A DNA stretch of 64,000 nt, from NCBI RefSeq assembly GCF_002897035.1, contig NZ_BAUX01000011.1:1-64000 (forward strand). Reading direction: 5' to 3'. Under the pieces are notes generated by a model that saw nothing but the letters and a program-made list of their open reading frames with translations, ran no database searches and was not told where the DNA came from. Shown here piece after piece: positions 46,052 to 54,327 of this stretch (positions are counted from its first letter, which is position 1; each line of letters begins with the position of its first letter). The position numbers and the translations under genes are program-made. The stretch comes from Methylopila sp. Yamaguchi (GTDB lineage: Bacteria; Pseudomonadota; Alphaproteobacteria; Rhizobiales; Methylopilaceae).

Positions 46052-47005
46052 GTGTTCTCCCGCACAGCAGCGTCGCTCGCCGTCGCTTTCGGGGCGCTCG
46101 GCGTGGCTCCCGCCGCCCCGGCCCTCGCCCAGTCCCGCGTGATCGAAGCCCCGGACTACGTGCCGCGGGGCGAGCGCAGCGTCGTGATCGAGCGCCGCTA
46201 CTACGACGACGAAGCCCCGCGCTACGTTCGCCCGATGGAGTCGCGCCGCAACCTCGGCGGCGGCTTCATCGAGGAGATCTTCGGGGACGACGACGCGCCG
46301 TCCTATCGCGTCCGCCGGGTGCCGACGCAGCGCGAGCGGGAGGCGGAAACGCGCCGCGGTCGGATGGCGCTCGACGGCGGCTACGACCGCTATGGCGAAC
46401 GCCGGGCGGTCCGCGCGCCCACCTACCAGCGCTACGACTACCTCGACGACGATTTCAACGATCCCTACGCGGAGGACAATCCGCGCTACGTGGCTCCGCG
46501 CCAGCGGCTCGCCGGGCCGCCTTCGGCCGCCGGCGCCGGAAGCGCGGTCCGCCGCAGCGTCGACCCGAAGTTCGCCCGCACGACGGTGCCGTTCAATGGG
46601 CCGGAGCCGGCGGGCTCAATCCTGATCGACACCAAGAGCCGCTACCTCTACCTCGTGCAGGCCGACGGCACGGCGGTCCGCTACGGCGTCGGCGTGGGCA
46701 AGGAAGGCTTCGGCTGGAGGGGCACGGAGACGATCTCGCAGAAGAAGGAATGGCCGGATTGGCGCCCGCCGGCGGAGATGCGCCAGCGTCGGCCGGAGCT
46801 CCCGGTGTTCATGGCCGGCGGACCGAACAACCCGCTGGGCGCCCGCGCGCTCTACCTCGGCTCGACGCTCTATCGCATCCACGGCTCCAACGAGCCTTGG
46901 ACGATCGGCCACGCCGTCTCCTCGGGGTGCATCCGGATGACCAACGAGGACGTGACCGACCTCTATGATCGGGTGGGTGTCGGCACCACCGTCAAGGTGA
47001 TCTGA
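46052..47005 (+). CDS. L,D-transpeptidase (YkuD domain), exported
   Basis: This 317-residue protein has a signal peptide (residues 1-28; SRTAASLAVAFGALGVAPAAPALA), then a Tyr/Arg/Asp-rich linker of about 120 residues (YYDDEAPRYVRP, YDYLDDDFNDPY). A YkuD domain follows with IHGSNEPWTIGHAVSSGCIRMTNED and its catalytic Cys. It makes 3-3 crosslinks or attaches lipoprotein to peptidoglycan. GTG 46052 was chosen because GAGGAG lies 10 bases before it and it opens the signal peptide. A much longer upstream frame is not supported. It is the second enzyme of this class in the window. Confidence 0.9.
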   Translation: MFSRTAASLAVAFGALGVAPAAPALAQSRVIEAPDYVPRGERSVVIERRYYDDEAPRYVRPMESRRNLGGGFIEEIFGDDDAPSYRVRRVPTQREREAETRRGRMALDGGYDRYGERRAVRAPTYQRYDYLDDDFNDPYAEDNPRYVAPRQRLAGPPSAAGAGSAVRRSVDPKFARTTVPFNGPEPAGSILIDTKSRYLYLVQADGTAVRYGVGVGKEGFGWRGTETISQKKEWPDWRPPAEMRQRRPELPVFMAGGPNNPLGARALYLGSTLYRIHGSNEPWTIGHAVSSGCIRMTNEDVTDLYDRVGVGTTVKVI

Positions 47006-47150
47006 CCGGGCTCAATAACCTTTAGAAAACATTAAGTTGCGGCCGATGTCGGAAAAAAACGGCATCGGCCATTTACGTTCGGTCGACCATGAAACCGAAT
47101 GGCCCGTCGCGCGTTTGGTGCGGGAGCTTTGTACCGCCGGAGTACCTGTC

Positions 47151-47513
47151 ATGGCGCCCTTTCGCGTTCTCATCCTTGAAGACGACGCTATCCTCGCCCT
47201 CGATCTCGAGACGATCGTGTGCTGCTGGACCGACGCCGAAGTGACCGCCTGCCGCTCGATTGCGCAGGCGCGCAAGGCGCTGACGGGCGGCTTCGACCTC
47301 GCGCTGCTCGACATCGACGTGGTGGACGGCAAGTCCTACGAGTTCGCGGAGAGCCTGCGCAGCAGCAAGCTGCCCTTCGCCTTCGTCTCCGGCGCGATGC
47401 AGGACGACTGTCCCGAGACGCTGCGGGACGTCGCCTTCATCCCCAAGCCCTACACGCAGCGGGCGATCGAGAGCATCGTCGCCTCCGCCGCGGGCGGCCG
47501 CCGCCACCCGTAA
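47151..47513 (+). CDS. Single-domain response regulator (receiver domain)
   Basis: The 120-residue protein is a lone CheY-like receiver: VLILEDDAILALDLE with the acidic pair, the phosphoacceptor Asp in LALLDIDVVDGKSYEF, a Ser/Thr-equivalent in FAFVSGAMQ, and Lys in IPKPYTQRAIE. It has no output domain. Such proteins act by binding partners or in a phosphorelay, and no histidine kinase is adjacent. ATG 47151 was chosen; two in-frame ATGs (47037 and 47046) would add up to 38 residues that do not look like a receiver. A strong terminator follows. Confidence 0.85.
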   Translation: MAPFRVLILEDDAILALDLETIVCCWTDAEVTACRSIAQARKALTGGFDLALLDIDVVDGKSYEFAESLRSSKLPFAFVSGAMQDDCPETLRDVAFIPKPYTQRAIESIVASAAGGRRHP

Positions 47514-47534
47514 GCGGCGCGTCCTAACGCATTC

Positions 47535-47568
47535 AAAAACCCCGCACGGTCAGCCGTGCGGGGTTTTT
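47535..47568. terminator. Bidirectional rho-independent terminator
   Basis: A 15-bp stem AAAAACCCCGCACGG / CCGTGCGGGGTTTTT encloses loop TCAG (47535-47549 and 47554-47568). The T-run follows for rightward transcripts of the receiver gene, and the A-run makes it equally good for the leftward 62-aa gene. Confidence 0.95.
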
Positions 47569-47590
47569 ATTGACGTCCGCCCGGGACTGG

Positions 47591-47779
47591 TCAGCGGCGG
47601 CCGGACGTCGGCGGAACGAACCGGTCGAGGAACGAGCCGGTTCCGGAATCCTCCACCTCGGTTTCGCCGTCGTCGAGATCGGTCTCCGGCGAGGCCGCGA
47701 CGGCGCGCTGCGGCTCGGCGCCGTCGAGGTGGGATGGCCGGATGATGGTCAGAGTGTCGAAATCACGTTCAGCGGCCAT
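47591..47779 (-). CDS. Small acidic hypothetical protein (62 aa)
   Basis: ATG 47779 is preceded by CAGGAG seven bases upstream, a strong ribosome site, which decides this start over a longer frame from 47836. The protein is hydrophilic and acidic, with FDTLTIIRPSHLDGAEPQ, an Asp/Glu-rich middle (DLDDGETEVEDSG) and the end SFLDRFVPPTSGRR. No signal or membrane segment is seen. The family is not recognised. It ends 23 bases before a shared terminator. It lies 66 bases downstream of the DUF2076 gene on the same strand and may be cotranscribed. Confidence 0.6.
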   Translation of the reverse strand: MAAERDFDTLTIIRPSHLDGAEPQRAVAASPETDLDDGETEVEDSGTGSFLDRFVPPTSGRR

Positions 47780-47845
47780 GGCTGAACTCCTGTAATGGCG
47801 ACCGGCGGCGCCGGTCGCGGTGATGCCCCTCAGCAATCGGTTGGG

Positions 47846-48565
47846 TCAGGCCCAGTCGTCGTCGGAGAAATCGTCCCCGGCGCCAGCGTCGTCCGCGCCG
47901 GTCATCCCAGAAAACCACCCCCCACCGTCGGCGTTCGAGGCGTGGTCGTCAGCGGTTGCGTCCGACGTCGGCGTCTCCGCGATCTTGGCGGGCTCCGCTG
48001 CGGCGGCCTGCGCCTCGTGGCCGCCGAACATCGACTGGATCCCTGAGAACAGCAGCGCACCGCCGGCGACGCCGGCCGCCGTCTGCAGCGCCCCGCTCAG
48101 AAAGCCGCCGCCGCGCGACGGCTGGGCCTGCTGTCCGAGACCCGGCTGAGCGTAAGGATCCCGGCCATAGCCCGGCTGGGCATAGGGCTGGCGGTCGTAA
48201 GCGGGGCGCTGGCCGTAGTTGAGCGGCTCCGACTCGCGCGCACGGTCTCCGCCGCCGAACAGGCCGCCGAAGAGGCCGCCGCCGGTGGCCGCCGCAGCGC
48301 GGGGCCCCCAAGGCGAGGGCGCGGCGCGCTCGGGCTCCGGCTGCGCCGCCTCCAGCTCGCGCTCCAGCGCCTCGATCCTGCGCTGGGCGGCTTCGAGGCC
48401 CTGGTTTTGCATCACGATGGTCTGCGCCATGGCGTAGGGCGCGTGCGGCTGACGCGCGACCTGCTCGGCGATGAAGGCTTCGGCCTCAGGATCGCGGTAG
48501 GCCGTCTCAGCGCTCCTGACCCGGTCGAACAGGTCGGCGATCAGCTTGCGTTCTTCGGCGTTCAT
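47846..48565 (-). CDS. DUF2076 domain-containing protein
   Basis: The 239-residue protein begins with the DUF2076 signature (NAEERKLIADLFDRVRSAET, then AEAFIAEQVARQPHAPYAMAQTIVMQNQGLEAAQRRIEALE). A Gly/Pro/Tyr/Gln-rich linker follows (YGQRPAYDRQPYAQPG), then one hydrophobic stretch (GGGFLSGALQTAAGVAGGALLFSGIQSMFGG) and an acidic tail ending DDFSDDDWA. The family is periplasmic or membrane-associated and of unknown function. The ATG at 48565 opens the conserved domain. Eight upstream in-frame residues (from 48589) do not look conserved. Confidence 0.88.
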   Translation of the reverse strand: MNAEERKLIADLFDRVRSAETAYRDPEAEAFIAEQVARQPHAPYAMAQTIVMQNQGLEAAQRRIEALERELEAAQPEPERAAPSPWGPRAAAATGGGLFGGLFGGGDRARESEPLNYGQRPAYDRQPYAQPGYGRDPYAQPGLGQQAQPSRGGGFLSGALQTAAGVAGGALLFSGIQSMFGGHEAQAAAAEPAKIAETPTSDATADDHASNADGGGWFSGMTGADDAGAGDDFSDDDWA

Positions 48566-48691
48566 GGCGGAACCCTCCCGAGATCCCAAACCCCAACAAC
48601 GCCGAAGCTGGTGATTGGTTGTGGCGGGTTCCAGTTTTCGTCGTGTCGATTGTTTGACGAAGCGCCGATCCTAGGCGGCGCCTTGTCGCAG

Positions 48692-48714
48692 GTCGGCCCG
48701 CGCGCGGGTCCGAC
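48692..48714. terminator. Weak hairpin after glcF
   Basis: GTCGGCCCGC / GCGGGTCCGAC (48692-48714) forms a dyad with one mismatch, about 50 bases downstream of the glcF stop on that strand. It has no T-run, so termination here is uncertain. Confidence 0.3.
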
Positions 48715-48762
48715 ACGGAAATCGAGCTCCCAATAGAACAGGACGAGCGGGCTGAGACGCGC

Positions 48763-50100
48763 CTAAGCCGCCGCCTCCGGCCGCCGCTCGAAGCCCCTGC
48801 CGTGCAGCGGCGCCGGCAGCGGACCGCCGGTCGCCCAGTCCGCGAGCTCCACCGTGTGGACGCAGGGCGTCGGCAGGCCGGAGCGGATCTGGGTGAGGCA
48901 TCCGATGTTGCCGGCGGCGATCACATCCGCGCCGGTGCGGGCGAGGTTTGCGGCTTTTCGGTCGCGCAAGCGCGTCGCGATCTCGGGCTGGAGAATGTTG
49001 TAGGTGCCAGCCGAGCCGCAGCAGAGGTGCCCCTCCGCCGGCTCCTTCACCACGAAGCCGAGCGCGCGCAGCACGTCCTTCGGCTCCTCCTTGATCTGCT
49101 GGCCATGCTGGATCGAGCAGGCCGCATGGTAGGCGACCGTCTGGCCCGTCTCGCGCACGGGCGTCAGCGGCAGCGTGGCGAGCACCTCGGAGATGTCCTT
49201 GGCGAGCGCCGACACCCGCGCGGCCTTCTCGGCGTAGGCCGGATCCTCGCGCAGCATGAAGCCGTAGTCCTTGATCGTGGTGCCGCAGCCCGAGGTGGTC
49301 ACCACGATCGCGTCGAGGCCGCCGGCCTCGATCGTCTTCGTCCAGGCGTCGACGTTGCGCCGCGCGCTCACGAGGCTCTCCTCTTCGCGGCCCATGTGGT
49401 GGACCAGCGAGCCGCAGCACCCCTCGCCTTCGACGTGCACCACCTCGACGCCGAAGCGGGTGAGCAGGCGGATCGTCGCGTCGTTGATCGAGGGCTCCAG
49501 CACCTGCTGGGCGCAGCCCTGCAGCAGGACGACGCGCGCCTTTCGCTCGCCCGCCGCCGGAAACACGCCGGGCCCCTCATAGGCCGACCGCGGCTCGGAC
49601 GTCGCCGGCGCAAGCGCCAGCATCGCGCTGACGCTTTTCAGGCCGGGAACGCGCGCAAGCAGCGCCGCAAAGGGCTTGGCGAAGACGGCGCCTGCGAGCG
49701 CCAGCCGGAACCGGCCGGGATAGGGCAGCACGGCCGCCAGCACCGCGCGCAGGACGCGGTCGGGCAAGGGGCGCCGGTAGGTCTTCTCGATGTGCGCGCG
49801 GGCGTGGTCGACGAGATGCATGTAGTTCACGCCGGACGGGCACGTCGTCATGCAAGAGAGGCAGGAAAGACAGCGGTCCACATGGCGCACGACCTCCTCG
49901 GTCGCCGGCTTGTCCGCCTCCAGCATCTCCTTGATCAGGTAGATCCGGCCGCGCGGGGAATCGAGCTCGTCCCCCAGCAGCACGTAGGTGGGGCAGGTCG
50001 CGGTGCAGAACCCGCAGTGCACGCAGGTGCGCAGGATCTTCTCGGACGAGGCGAGCTGCGGATCCGCGCTCAGGCGCTCGGGGGCGAAGGAGGTTTGCAT
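48763..50100 (-). CDS. glcF: Glycolate oxidase iron-sulfur subunit
   Basis: The 445-residue subunit carries electrons from the flavin subunits to the respiratory chain. It has two [4Fe-4S] motifs, CVHCGFCTATCPTY and CLSCLSCMTTCPSG, and two CCG domains (EGEGCCGSLVHHMG and GHLCCGSAGTYN), as in GlcF. It starts at ATG 50100 (TSFAPERLSADPQLA) because the longer frame runs into the DUF2585 gene. It is the last gene of the leftward glcD-glcE-DUF2585-glcF operon and is separated from the DUF2585 stop by 11 bases. Confidence 0.95.
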   Translation of the reverse strand: MQTSFAPERLSADPQLASSEKILRTCVHCGFCTATCPTYVLLGDELDSPRGRIYLIKEMLEADKPATEEVVRHVDRCLSCLSCMTTCPSGVNYMHLVDHARAHIEKTYRRPLPDRVLRAVLAAVLPYPGRFRLALAGAVFAKPFAALLARVPGLKSVSAMLALAPATSEPRSAYEGPGVFPAAGERKARVVLLQGCAQQVLEPSINDATIRLLTRFGVEVVHVEGEGCCGSLVHHMGREEESLVSARRNVDAWTKTIEAGGLDAIVVTTSGCGTTIKDYGFMLREDPAYAEKAARVSALAKDISEVLATLPLTPVRETGQTVAYHAACSIQHGQQIKEEPKDVLRALGFVVKEPAEGHLCCGSAGTYNILQPEIATRLRDRKAANLARTGADVIAAGNIGCLTQIRSGLPTPCVHTVELADWATGGPLPAPLHGRGFERRPEAAA

Positions 50101-50111
50101 GCGTGTAGGCC

Positions 50112-50720
50112 TTAACCGCGCATCGCCTGCCAATCCCGGATCGCGTCGATCGGGTGCAGGATCATGATGACGTTGAGGGTGAGGTTGTCGCGGATCACAT
50201 AGAGCGCGATCAGCTCCATCGCGAGGGCGGCGACGACGATCGTCCAGGTAGGCGCGAGCCGCGCGATCGTGAAGCCGAGCGCCATGAAGCCGATGTCTGC
50301 GATCGAGTTCAGCACGCTGTCGCCGGCGAAGGCGTCGGAGACGGTCCCCTCGCGGTAGCGCTCGATGATGATCGGCGAGTTCTCCAGCAGCTCCCAAAGC
50401 CCCTCGACCGCGACGGCCGCGACGAGCGCCGTCATGAGGGCGAGCGGCCGTCCGCGCAGGCGGCCGACAAGAACGGCCAGCCCGTAGAACAGGAAGCCGT
50501 GGATCACGTGGCTGAGCGAGTACCAGTCCGCGACGTGCTGGGAGGTGCCGGCGTCGTTCGCCGCGCCGTGCCAGAGTTCGACCGTCCCGCAGGGGCAGAT
50601 CGCCGGCCGGCCCATGGCGAGCAGCGTCGCCGCAAACCCCGCGACCAGCGCGATCGCGACGCCGGCCCGAACGGCGCTGAAGCCTGCCGCTCGCGTCGGG
50701 ACGCTCGCTTCAGCGGGCAT
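50112..50720 (-). CDS. DUF2585 (UPF0314) family membrane protein
   Basis: This 202-residue membrane protein has four or five hydrophobic segments. Conserved DUF2585 stretches are CPCGTVELWHGAANDAGTSQHVADWYSLSHVIHGFLFYG, VEGLWELLENSPIIIERYREGTVSDAFAGDSVLNS and NLTLNVIMILHPIDAIRDWQ. The function is unknown. Its location is notable, lying inside the glycolate oxidase operon between glcE and glcF, with its ATG overlapping the end of glcE by 11 bases. It may contribute to membrane attachment or to a related step. That is inferred from position only. Confidence 0.88.
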   Translation of the reverse strand: MPAEASVPTRAAGFSAVRAGVAIALVAGFAATLLAMGRPAICPCGTVELWHGAANDAGTSQHVADWYSLSHVIHGFLFYGLAVLVGRLRGRPLALMTALVAAVAVEGLWELLENSPIIIERYREGTVSDAFAGDSVLNSIADIGFMALGFTIARLAPTWTIVVAALAMELIALYVIRDNLTLNVIMILHPIDAIRDWQAMRG

Positions 50721-51891
50721 GCATCCGCCCCGGATTCAGCACGCCGGCGGGATCGAAGCTCGCCCTGAGGCCGGCGGTGAGGCGCGCCAGCGCGGGCGCC
50801 TCAGGCTCGAACACGTCGACGGCGGCCCGCACCGCCTCCGGGGCGCGCACCAGCGTCGCGTGACCGCGCGCCTCGCGCACGATCGGGCGGAGCGTCGACG
50901 CGCCGGCGTCGCCCGCCGCCGAGGTCGCGACCCAGATCAGCCCGCCGCTCCAGTCATAGACATGAGCTTCGGCGAGCGGTCCCAGCCTCGCGACGACGGC
51001 AGGCCCCCGCGTCGGCGCGACCGAGATGCGCCATACCGCCCGCTCAGGTGATCCGAGCAGCGACGCGGCCGCGCCGATCTCGCGCCAGAGCGCGCGCGAC
51101 GCATCGGCGTCGAGCCGGGACGCCGTCCCAAAACTTTTGAGCCGGCTGGCAAGCTGTCCGGCGCGATAGGCCACCTGGCTCTCGAAGTTCTCGAGCCTCA
51201 GGCAGGTGCGCGACGGCGCGCCGTTCAGCGCCGGCAGATGCGCCGCGCCGGACACCTCGAACGGCGTCCCCATCGCCGCGCAGAGCGCCGCCACGCCATG
51301 GGCGTCGTCGAGCCCTTCGAGCACCAGCGTCGCCTCGGTCTCGGCGATCGGCAGCGTCTTGAAGGTCGCTTCGGTGACGACGCCGAGCACGCCGTGGGAG
51401 CCGCAGGCGAACTTCACGAGGTCGTAGCCCGTAACGTTCTTCATGACCCGGCCGCCGGAGCGGATGGTCTCGGCGCGGCCCGTCGTCAGCCGCACGCCGA
51501 TGAGCGCGTCGCGCGCCGCGCCGGCGATGACGCGCCGCGGGCCCGACGCGTTGGTCGCGACAAGCCCGCCGATCGTGGGCTCCGACGCCGTTCCATAGAG
51601 CGCCCGGTGGTCCAGAGGCTCGAACGCCAACCGCTGGCCCACGCGGGCGAGCTCCGCCTCGACCTCCGCAACCGGGGTGCCGGCCTTGGCCGAGACCACA
51701 AGTTCCGACGGCTCCAGCAGCGTGACGCCGGTGAGGCGCTCGGTGGAGAGCGTGATCCCTGCCTGCACCGGCCGCCCCAGCCCCGAACGGCTGCCGGCGC
51801 CGCGGATGAGGATGGGCGTCTTGGCGTCGACGGCCTCGCGGATGGTCGCCTCGATGCCGGCTTCGTCGAAGGGAGAGACGGTCTCGCTCAC
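50710..51891 (-). CDS. glcE: Glycolate oxidase subunit GlcE (FAD-binding)
   Basis: The 393-residue subunit has the vanillyl-alcohol-oxidase-type FAD domain: KTPILIRGAGSRSGLGRPVQAGITLS, GLVATNASGPRRVIAGAARDALIGVRLTTG and NVTGYDLVKFACGSHGVLGVVTEATFK. The C-terminal half is shorter than in GlcD, as is usual for GlcE. It is needed with GlcD and GlcF to oxidise glycolate to glyoxylate. The start ATG overlaps the glcD stop by four bases. The end overlaps the DUF2585 start. Confidence 0.92.
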   Translation of the reverse strand: MSETVSPFDEAGIEATIREAVDAKTPILIRGAGSRSGLGRPVQAGITLSTERLTGVTLLEPSELVVSAKAGTPVAEVEAELARVGQRLAFEPLDHRALYGTASEPTIGGLVATNASGPRRVIAGAARDALIGVRLTTGRAETIRSGGRVMKNVTGYDLVKFACGSHGVLGVVTEATFKTLPIAETEATLVLEGLDDAHGVAALCAAMGTPFEVSGAAHLPALNGAPSRTCLRLENFESQVAYRAGQLASRLKSFGTASRLDADASRALWREIGAAASLLGSPERAVWRISVAPTRGPAVVARLGPLAEAHVYDWSGGLIWVATSAAGDAGASTLRPIVREARGHATLVRAPEAVRAAVDVFEPEAPALARLTAGLRASFDPAGVLNPGRMHAR

Positions 51892-53333
51892 GCCGCCGCC
51901 TTCGCGATGCGGTTCTCCAGCGGGAACACCTTGGCGGGGTTAAGCAGCCAGGCGGGATCGAAGACCGACTTCACGCGCATCTGCTGCATCAGCTCGATGC
52001 GGGTGAACTGCGCCGTCATCAGGTCGCGCTTCTCGATGCCGACGCCGTGCTCGCCGGTGAGGCACCCGCCGGCCTCCACGCAGGCGAGGAGGATGTCCTC
52101 GCCTGCCTTTTCGGCCTTTGAGAGCGAAACAGGGTCGTTCATGTCGTAGAGCACCAGCGGATGCAGGTTGCCGTCGCCGGCGTGGAAGATGTTGGCGACC
52201 TTGAGCCCCTGGGCCTCGCAGATCTCGCCGATGCGGGTGAGCACCTCGGGCAGCTTTCCAGTCGGGATGGTGCCGTCCATGCAGATGTAGTCCGACACGC
52301 GGCCCATGGCGCCGAAGGCGGACTTGCGGCCTTTCCAGATCGCGGCGGCTTCGGCCGGCGTCTTGGCCTGCCGCGCGTAGGTCGCGCCGTGCGTCTCGGC
52401 GATCGCGCCGATGCGGGCGAGCTGCTCGTCGATCTCGGCGGCGGAGCCCTCGACCTCAACAATCAGCATGGCGCCGACGTCGCGCGGGTAGCCCGCCTTG
52501 GCGAAGTCCTCGCAGATGTCGATCGCGAGCTTGTCCATGTACTCGATCGCGACCGGCACGATGCCGGCGCCCAGCACCGCCGCGACGCAGGCGCCGGCGG
52601 CTTCGGGCGAGGGAAAGCCGAACAGGATGGGCCGCGCGCCCTCGGCCAGCGGCAGGATGCGGAGCGTCGCCTCGGTGACGACGCCGAACTGCCCCTCGGA
52701 GCCGCAGATCAGGCCCAGCATGTCGAGGCCGGGCGCGTCGAGCGCGTCGCCGCCGATCTCGACGATCTCGCCTTGAAGCGTGACGAAGGTGACGCCGAGG
52801 AGGTTGTTGGTGGTCACGCCGTACTTCAGGCAGTGCGCGCCGCCTGAGTTCATCGCGACGTTGCCGGCGATCGTGCAGGCGAGCTGCGAGGACGGGTCCG
52901 GGGCGTAGAAGAAGCCCTCATGCGCGATGGCGGCGGAGACGCCGAGGTTGGTGACGCCGGTCTGCACGCGCACGGTGCGGTTGGCGAGATCGACGTCGAG
53001 CACCTTCGACATCTTGGCGACGCCGAGCACGACGGCGTCCTCCTGCGGCAGCGCGCCGCCGGCGAGCGAGGTGCCGGCGCCCCGGGGGATCACCGGCACG
53101 CCCTCGCGGCTGCAGAAGGCCAGCACCTCGGCCACCTGTTTCGTGGTCGACGGCAGCACGACCACCATGGGCACGCGGCGGTAGGCGGTAAGCGCGTCGC
53201 TTTCGAAGGCCCGACGCTCGTCCTCCGAGACGATGACGCCCTCGCCCGGCACGATCGCCCGCAGTCCGGCGACGATGGCGTCGCGCCGGGCGAGGATCGC
53301 AGGATCTGGGGCGAGCAATGCGATGCCGCTCAT
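51888..53333 (-). CDS. glcD: Glycolate oxidase subunit GlcD (FAD-linked)
   Basis: The 481-residue catalytic flavoprotein oxidises glycolate (and possibly D-lactate) to glyoxylate. It has the FAD domain GVPVIPRGAGTSLAGGALPQEDAVVLGVAKMS and the AGNVAMNSGGAHCLKYGVTTNNLLG motif. The FAD-oxidase C domain has GDGNLHPLVLYDMNDP and GGCLTGEHGVGIEKRDLM. Length and motifs match GlcD. The start ATG is 53333; upstream residues of a longer frame (KKARSAAAA) are not conserved. It is the first gene of the operon, divergent from lutA, with about 210 bases between. Confidence 0.94.
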   Translation of the reverse strand: MSGIALLAPDPAILARRDAIVAGLRAIVPGEGVIVSEDERRAFESDALTAYRRVPMVVVLPSTTKQVAEVLAFCSREGVPVIPRGAGTSLAGGALPQEDAVVLGVAKMSKVLDVDLANRTVRVQTGVTNLGVSAAIAHEGFFYAPDPSSQLACTIAGNVAMNSGGAHCLKYGVTTNNLLGVTFVTLQGEIVEIGGDALDAPGLDMLGLICGSEGQFGVVTEATLRILPLAEGARPILFGFPSPEAAGACVAAVLGAGIVPVAIEYMDKLAIDICEDFAKAGYPRDVGAMLIVEVEGSAAEIDEQLARIGAIAETHGATYARQAKTPAEAAAIWKGRKSAFGAMGRVSDYICMDGTIPTGKLPEVLTRIGEICEAQGLKVANIFHAGDGNLHPLVLYDMNDPVSLSKAEKAGEDILLACVEAGGCLTGEHGVGIEKRDLMTAQFTRIELMQQMRVKSVFDPAWLLNPAKVFPLENRIAKAAA

Positions 53334-53543
53334 GGACGTTCGGTCTCCCTCGCCGCTGTTCTTCGTCGACGCGCCGGCCGCGGCCGCCGAACGCGCTTTC
53401 TTCATATGCGCCCATAAGGCGGATTGGGTCGTTCGACTTTCGGAGGCCCGCCATGCGCCCTTGCGCCAGCCGCCGCCGATGGCCCATGGTCGCCATCCGG
53501 TTCGTCCGCTTTACATTTGTTCGCGTCCCTGGAGTCGTTTCAA
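53334..53543. promoter_or_regulatory. Shared divergent promoter region of glcD and lutA
   Basis: This 210-base gap lies between two divergent hydroxy-acid oxidation operons. It includes A+T-richer islands near 53400-53415 (TTTCTTCATATG) and 53507-53520 (CTTTACATTTG), which could hold -10 elements. No classic operator was recognised. The close head-to-head arrangement suggests one regulator for both operons, probably a GntR/LysR-type regulator encoded elsewhere. Confidence 0.4.
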
Positions 53544-54323
53544 GTGGCGACGATGTTTGATACGAAGCCCCGCGTCGGCCTGTTCGCGACCTGTCTCGTC
53601 GATCTCATTCGTCCCTCCGTGGGCTTCGCCGCGGCGAAGCTGATCGAGGACGCCGGCTGCGAGGTCGTGGTCCCGTCGCAGACCTGCTGCGGCCAGCCGG
53701 CGTTCAACTCCGGCGACCGTGCGACCTCGCGGGCGCTCGCGCTTCAGGTCATGGACGCCTTCCAGGGCGTCGACTATGTGGTCGCGCCCTCCGGCTCCTG
53801 CGCTGGCATGTTGAAGAAGCACGTGCCTGAGCTGTTCGAGGGCGAGCCCGACCTCGCCCGGCGGGCCGCGGCGTTCTCCGCGAAGGTGCACGAGCTGGTC
53901 TCGTTCCTTGTGGACGTGCGCGGCGTGACCTCGGTCGAGGCTCGGTTCGACGGCTCCGTCACCTATCACGACAGCTGCTCCGGCCTGCGCGAGCTCGGGG
54001 TGAAGACCCAGCCGCGAAAGCTGCTGGAGAGCGTCGACGGCCTTTCCATCTCCGAGATGCGCGATCCCGACGTGTGCTGCGGTTTCGGCGGCACCTTCGC
54101 GGTGAAGTACGGCGAGATCTCCGACGCGATCGTCGCCAAGAAGGCCGAGAACGTCTGGGCCTCCGAGGCCGGCACCCTGCTCGCGGGCGACCTCGGCTGC
54201 CTGATGAACATGGCCGGCAAGCTCCAACGCCAGGGGCGAGAGGTGAAGGCCCGCCACGTCGCCGAGGTGCTCGCCGGCATGACCGACGAGCCCGCGATCG
54301 GCGAGCCGGCGGAGAAGGTGTGA
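53544..54323 (+). CDS. lutA: LutA-type (Fe-S) lactate utilisation subunit
   Basis: The 259-residue protein consists of two CCG domains: SQTCCGQPAFNSGDR and RDPDVCCGFGGTFAVKYGEISDAI. LutA works with LutB and LutC to oxidise L-lactate to pyruvate. GTG 53544 is chosen because GGAG lies nine bases upstream. ATG 53553 (MFDTKPRVG) is the alternative and would drop three residues. lutB starts four bases after the stop, so the operon is tight. The arrangement is divergent from the glycolate oxidase operon. Confidence 0.9.
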   Translation: MATMFDTKPRVGLFATCLVDLIRPSVGFAAAKLIEDAGCEVVVPSQTCCGQPAFNSGDRATSRALALQVMDAFQGVDYVVAPSGSCAGMLKKHVPELFEGEPDLARRAAAFSAKVHELVSFLVDVRGVTSVEARFDGSVTYHDSCSGLRELGVKTQPRKLLESVDGLSISEMRDPDVCCGFGGTFAVKYGEISDAIVAKKAENVWASEAGTLLAGDLGCLMNMAGKLQRQGREVKARHVAEVLAGMTDEPAIGEPAEKV

Positions 54324-54327
54324 TCCT

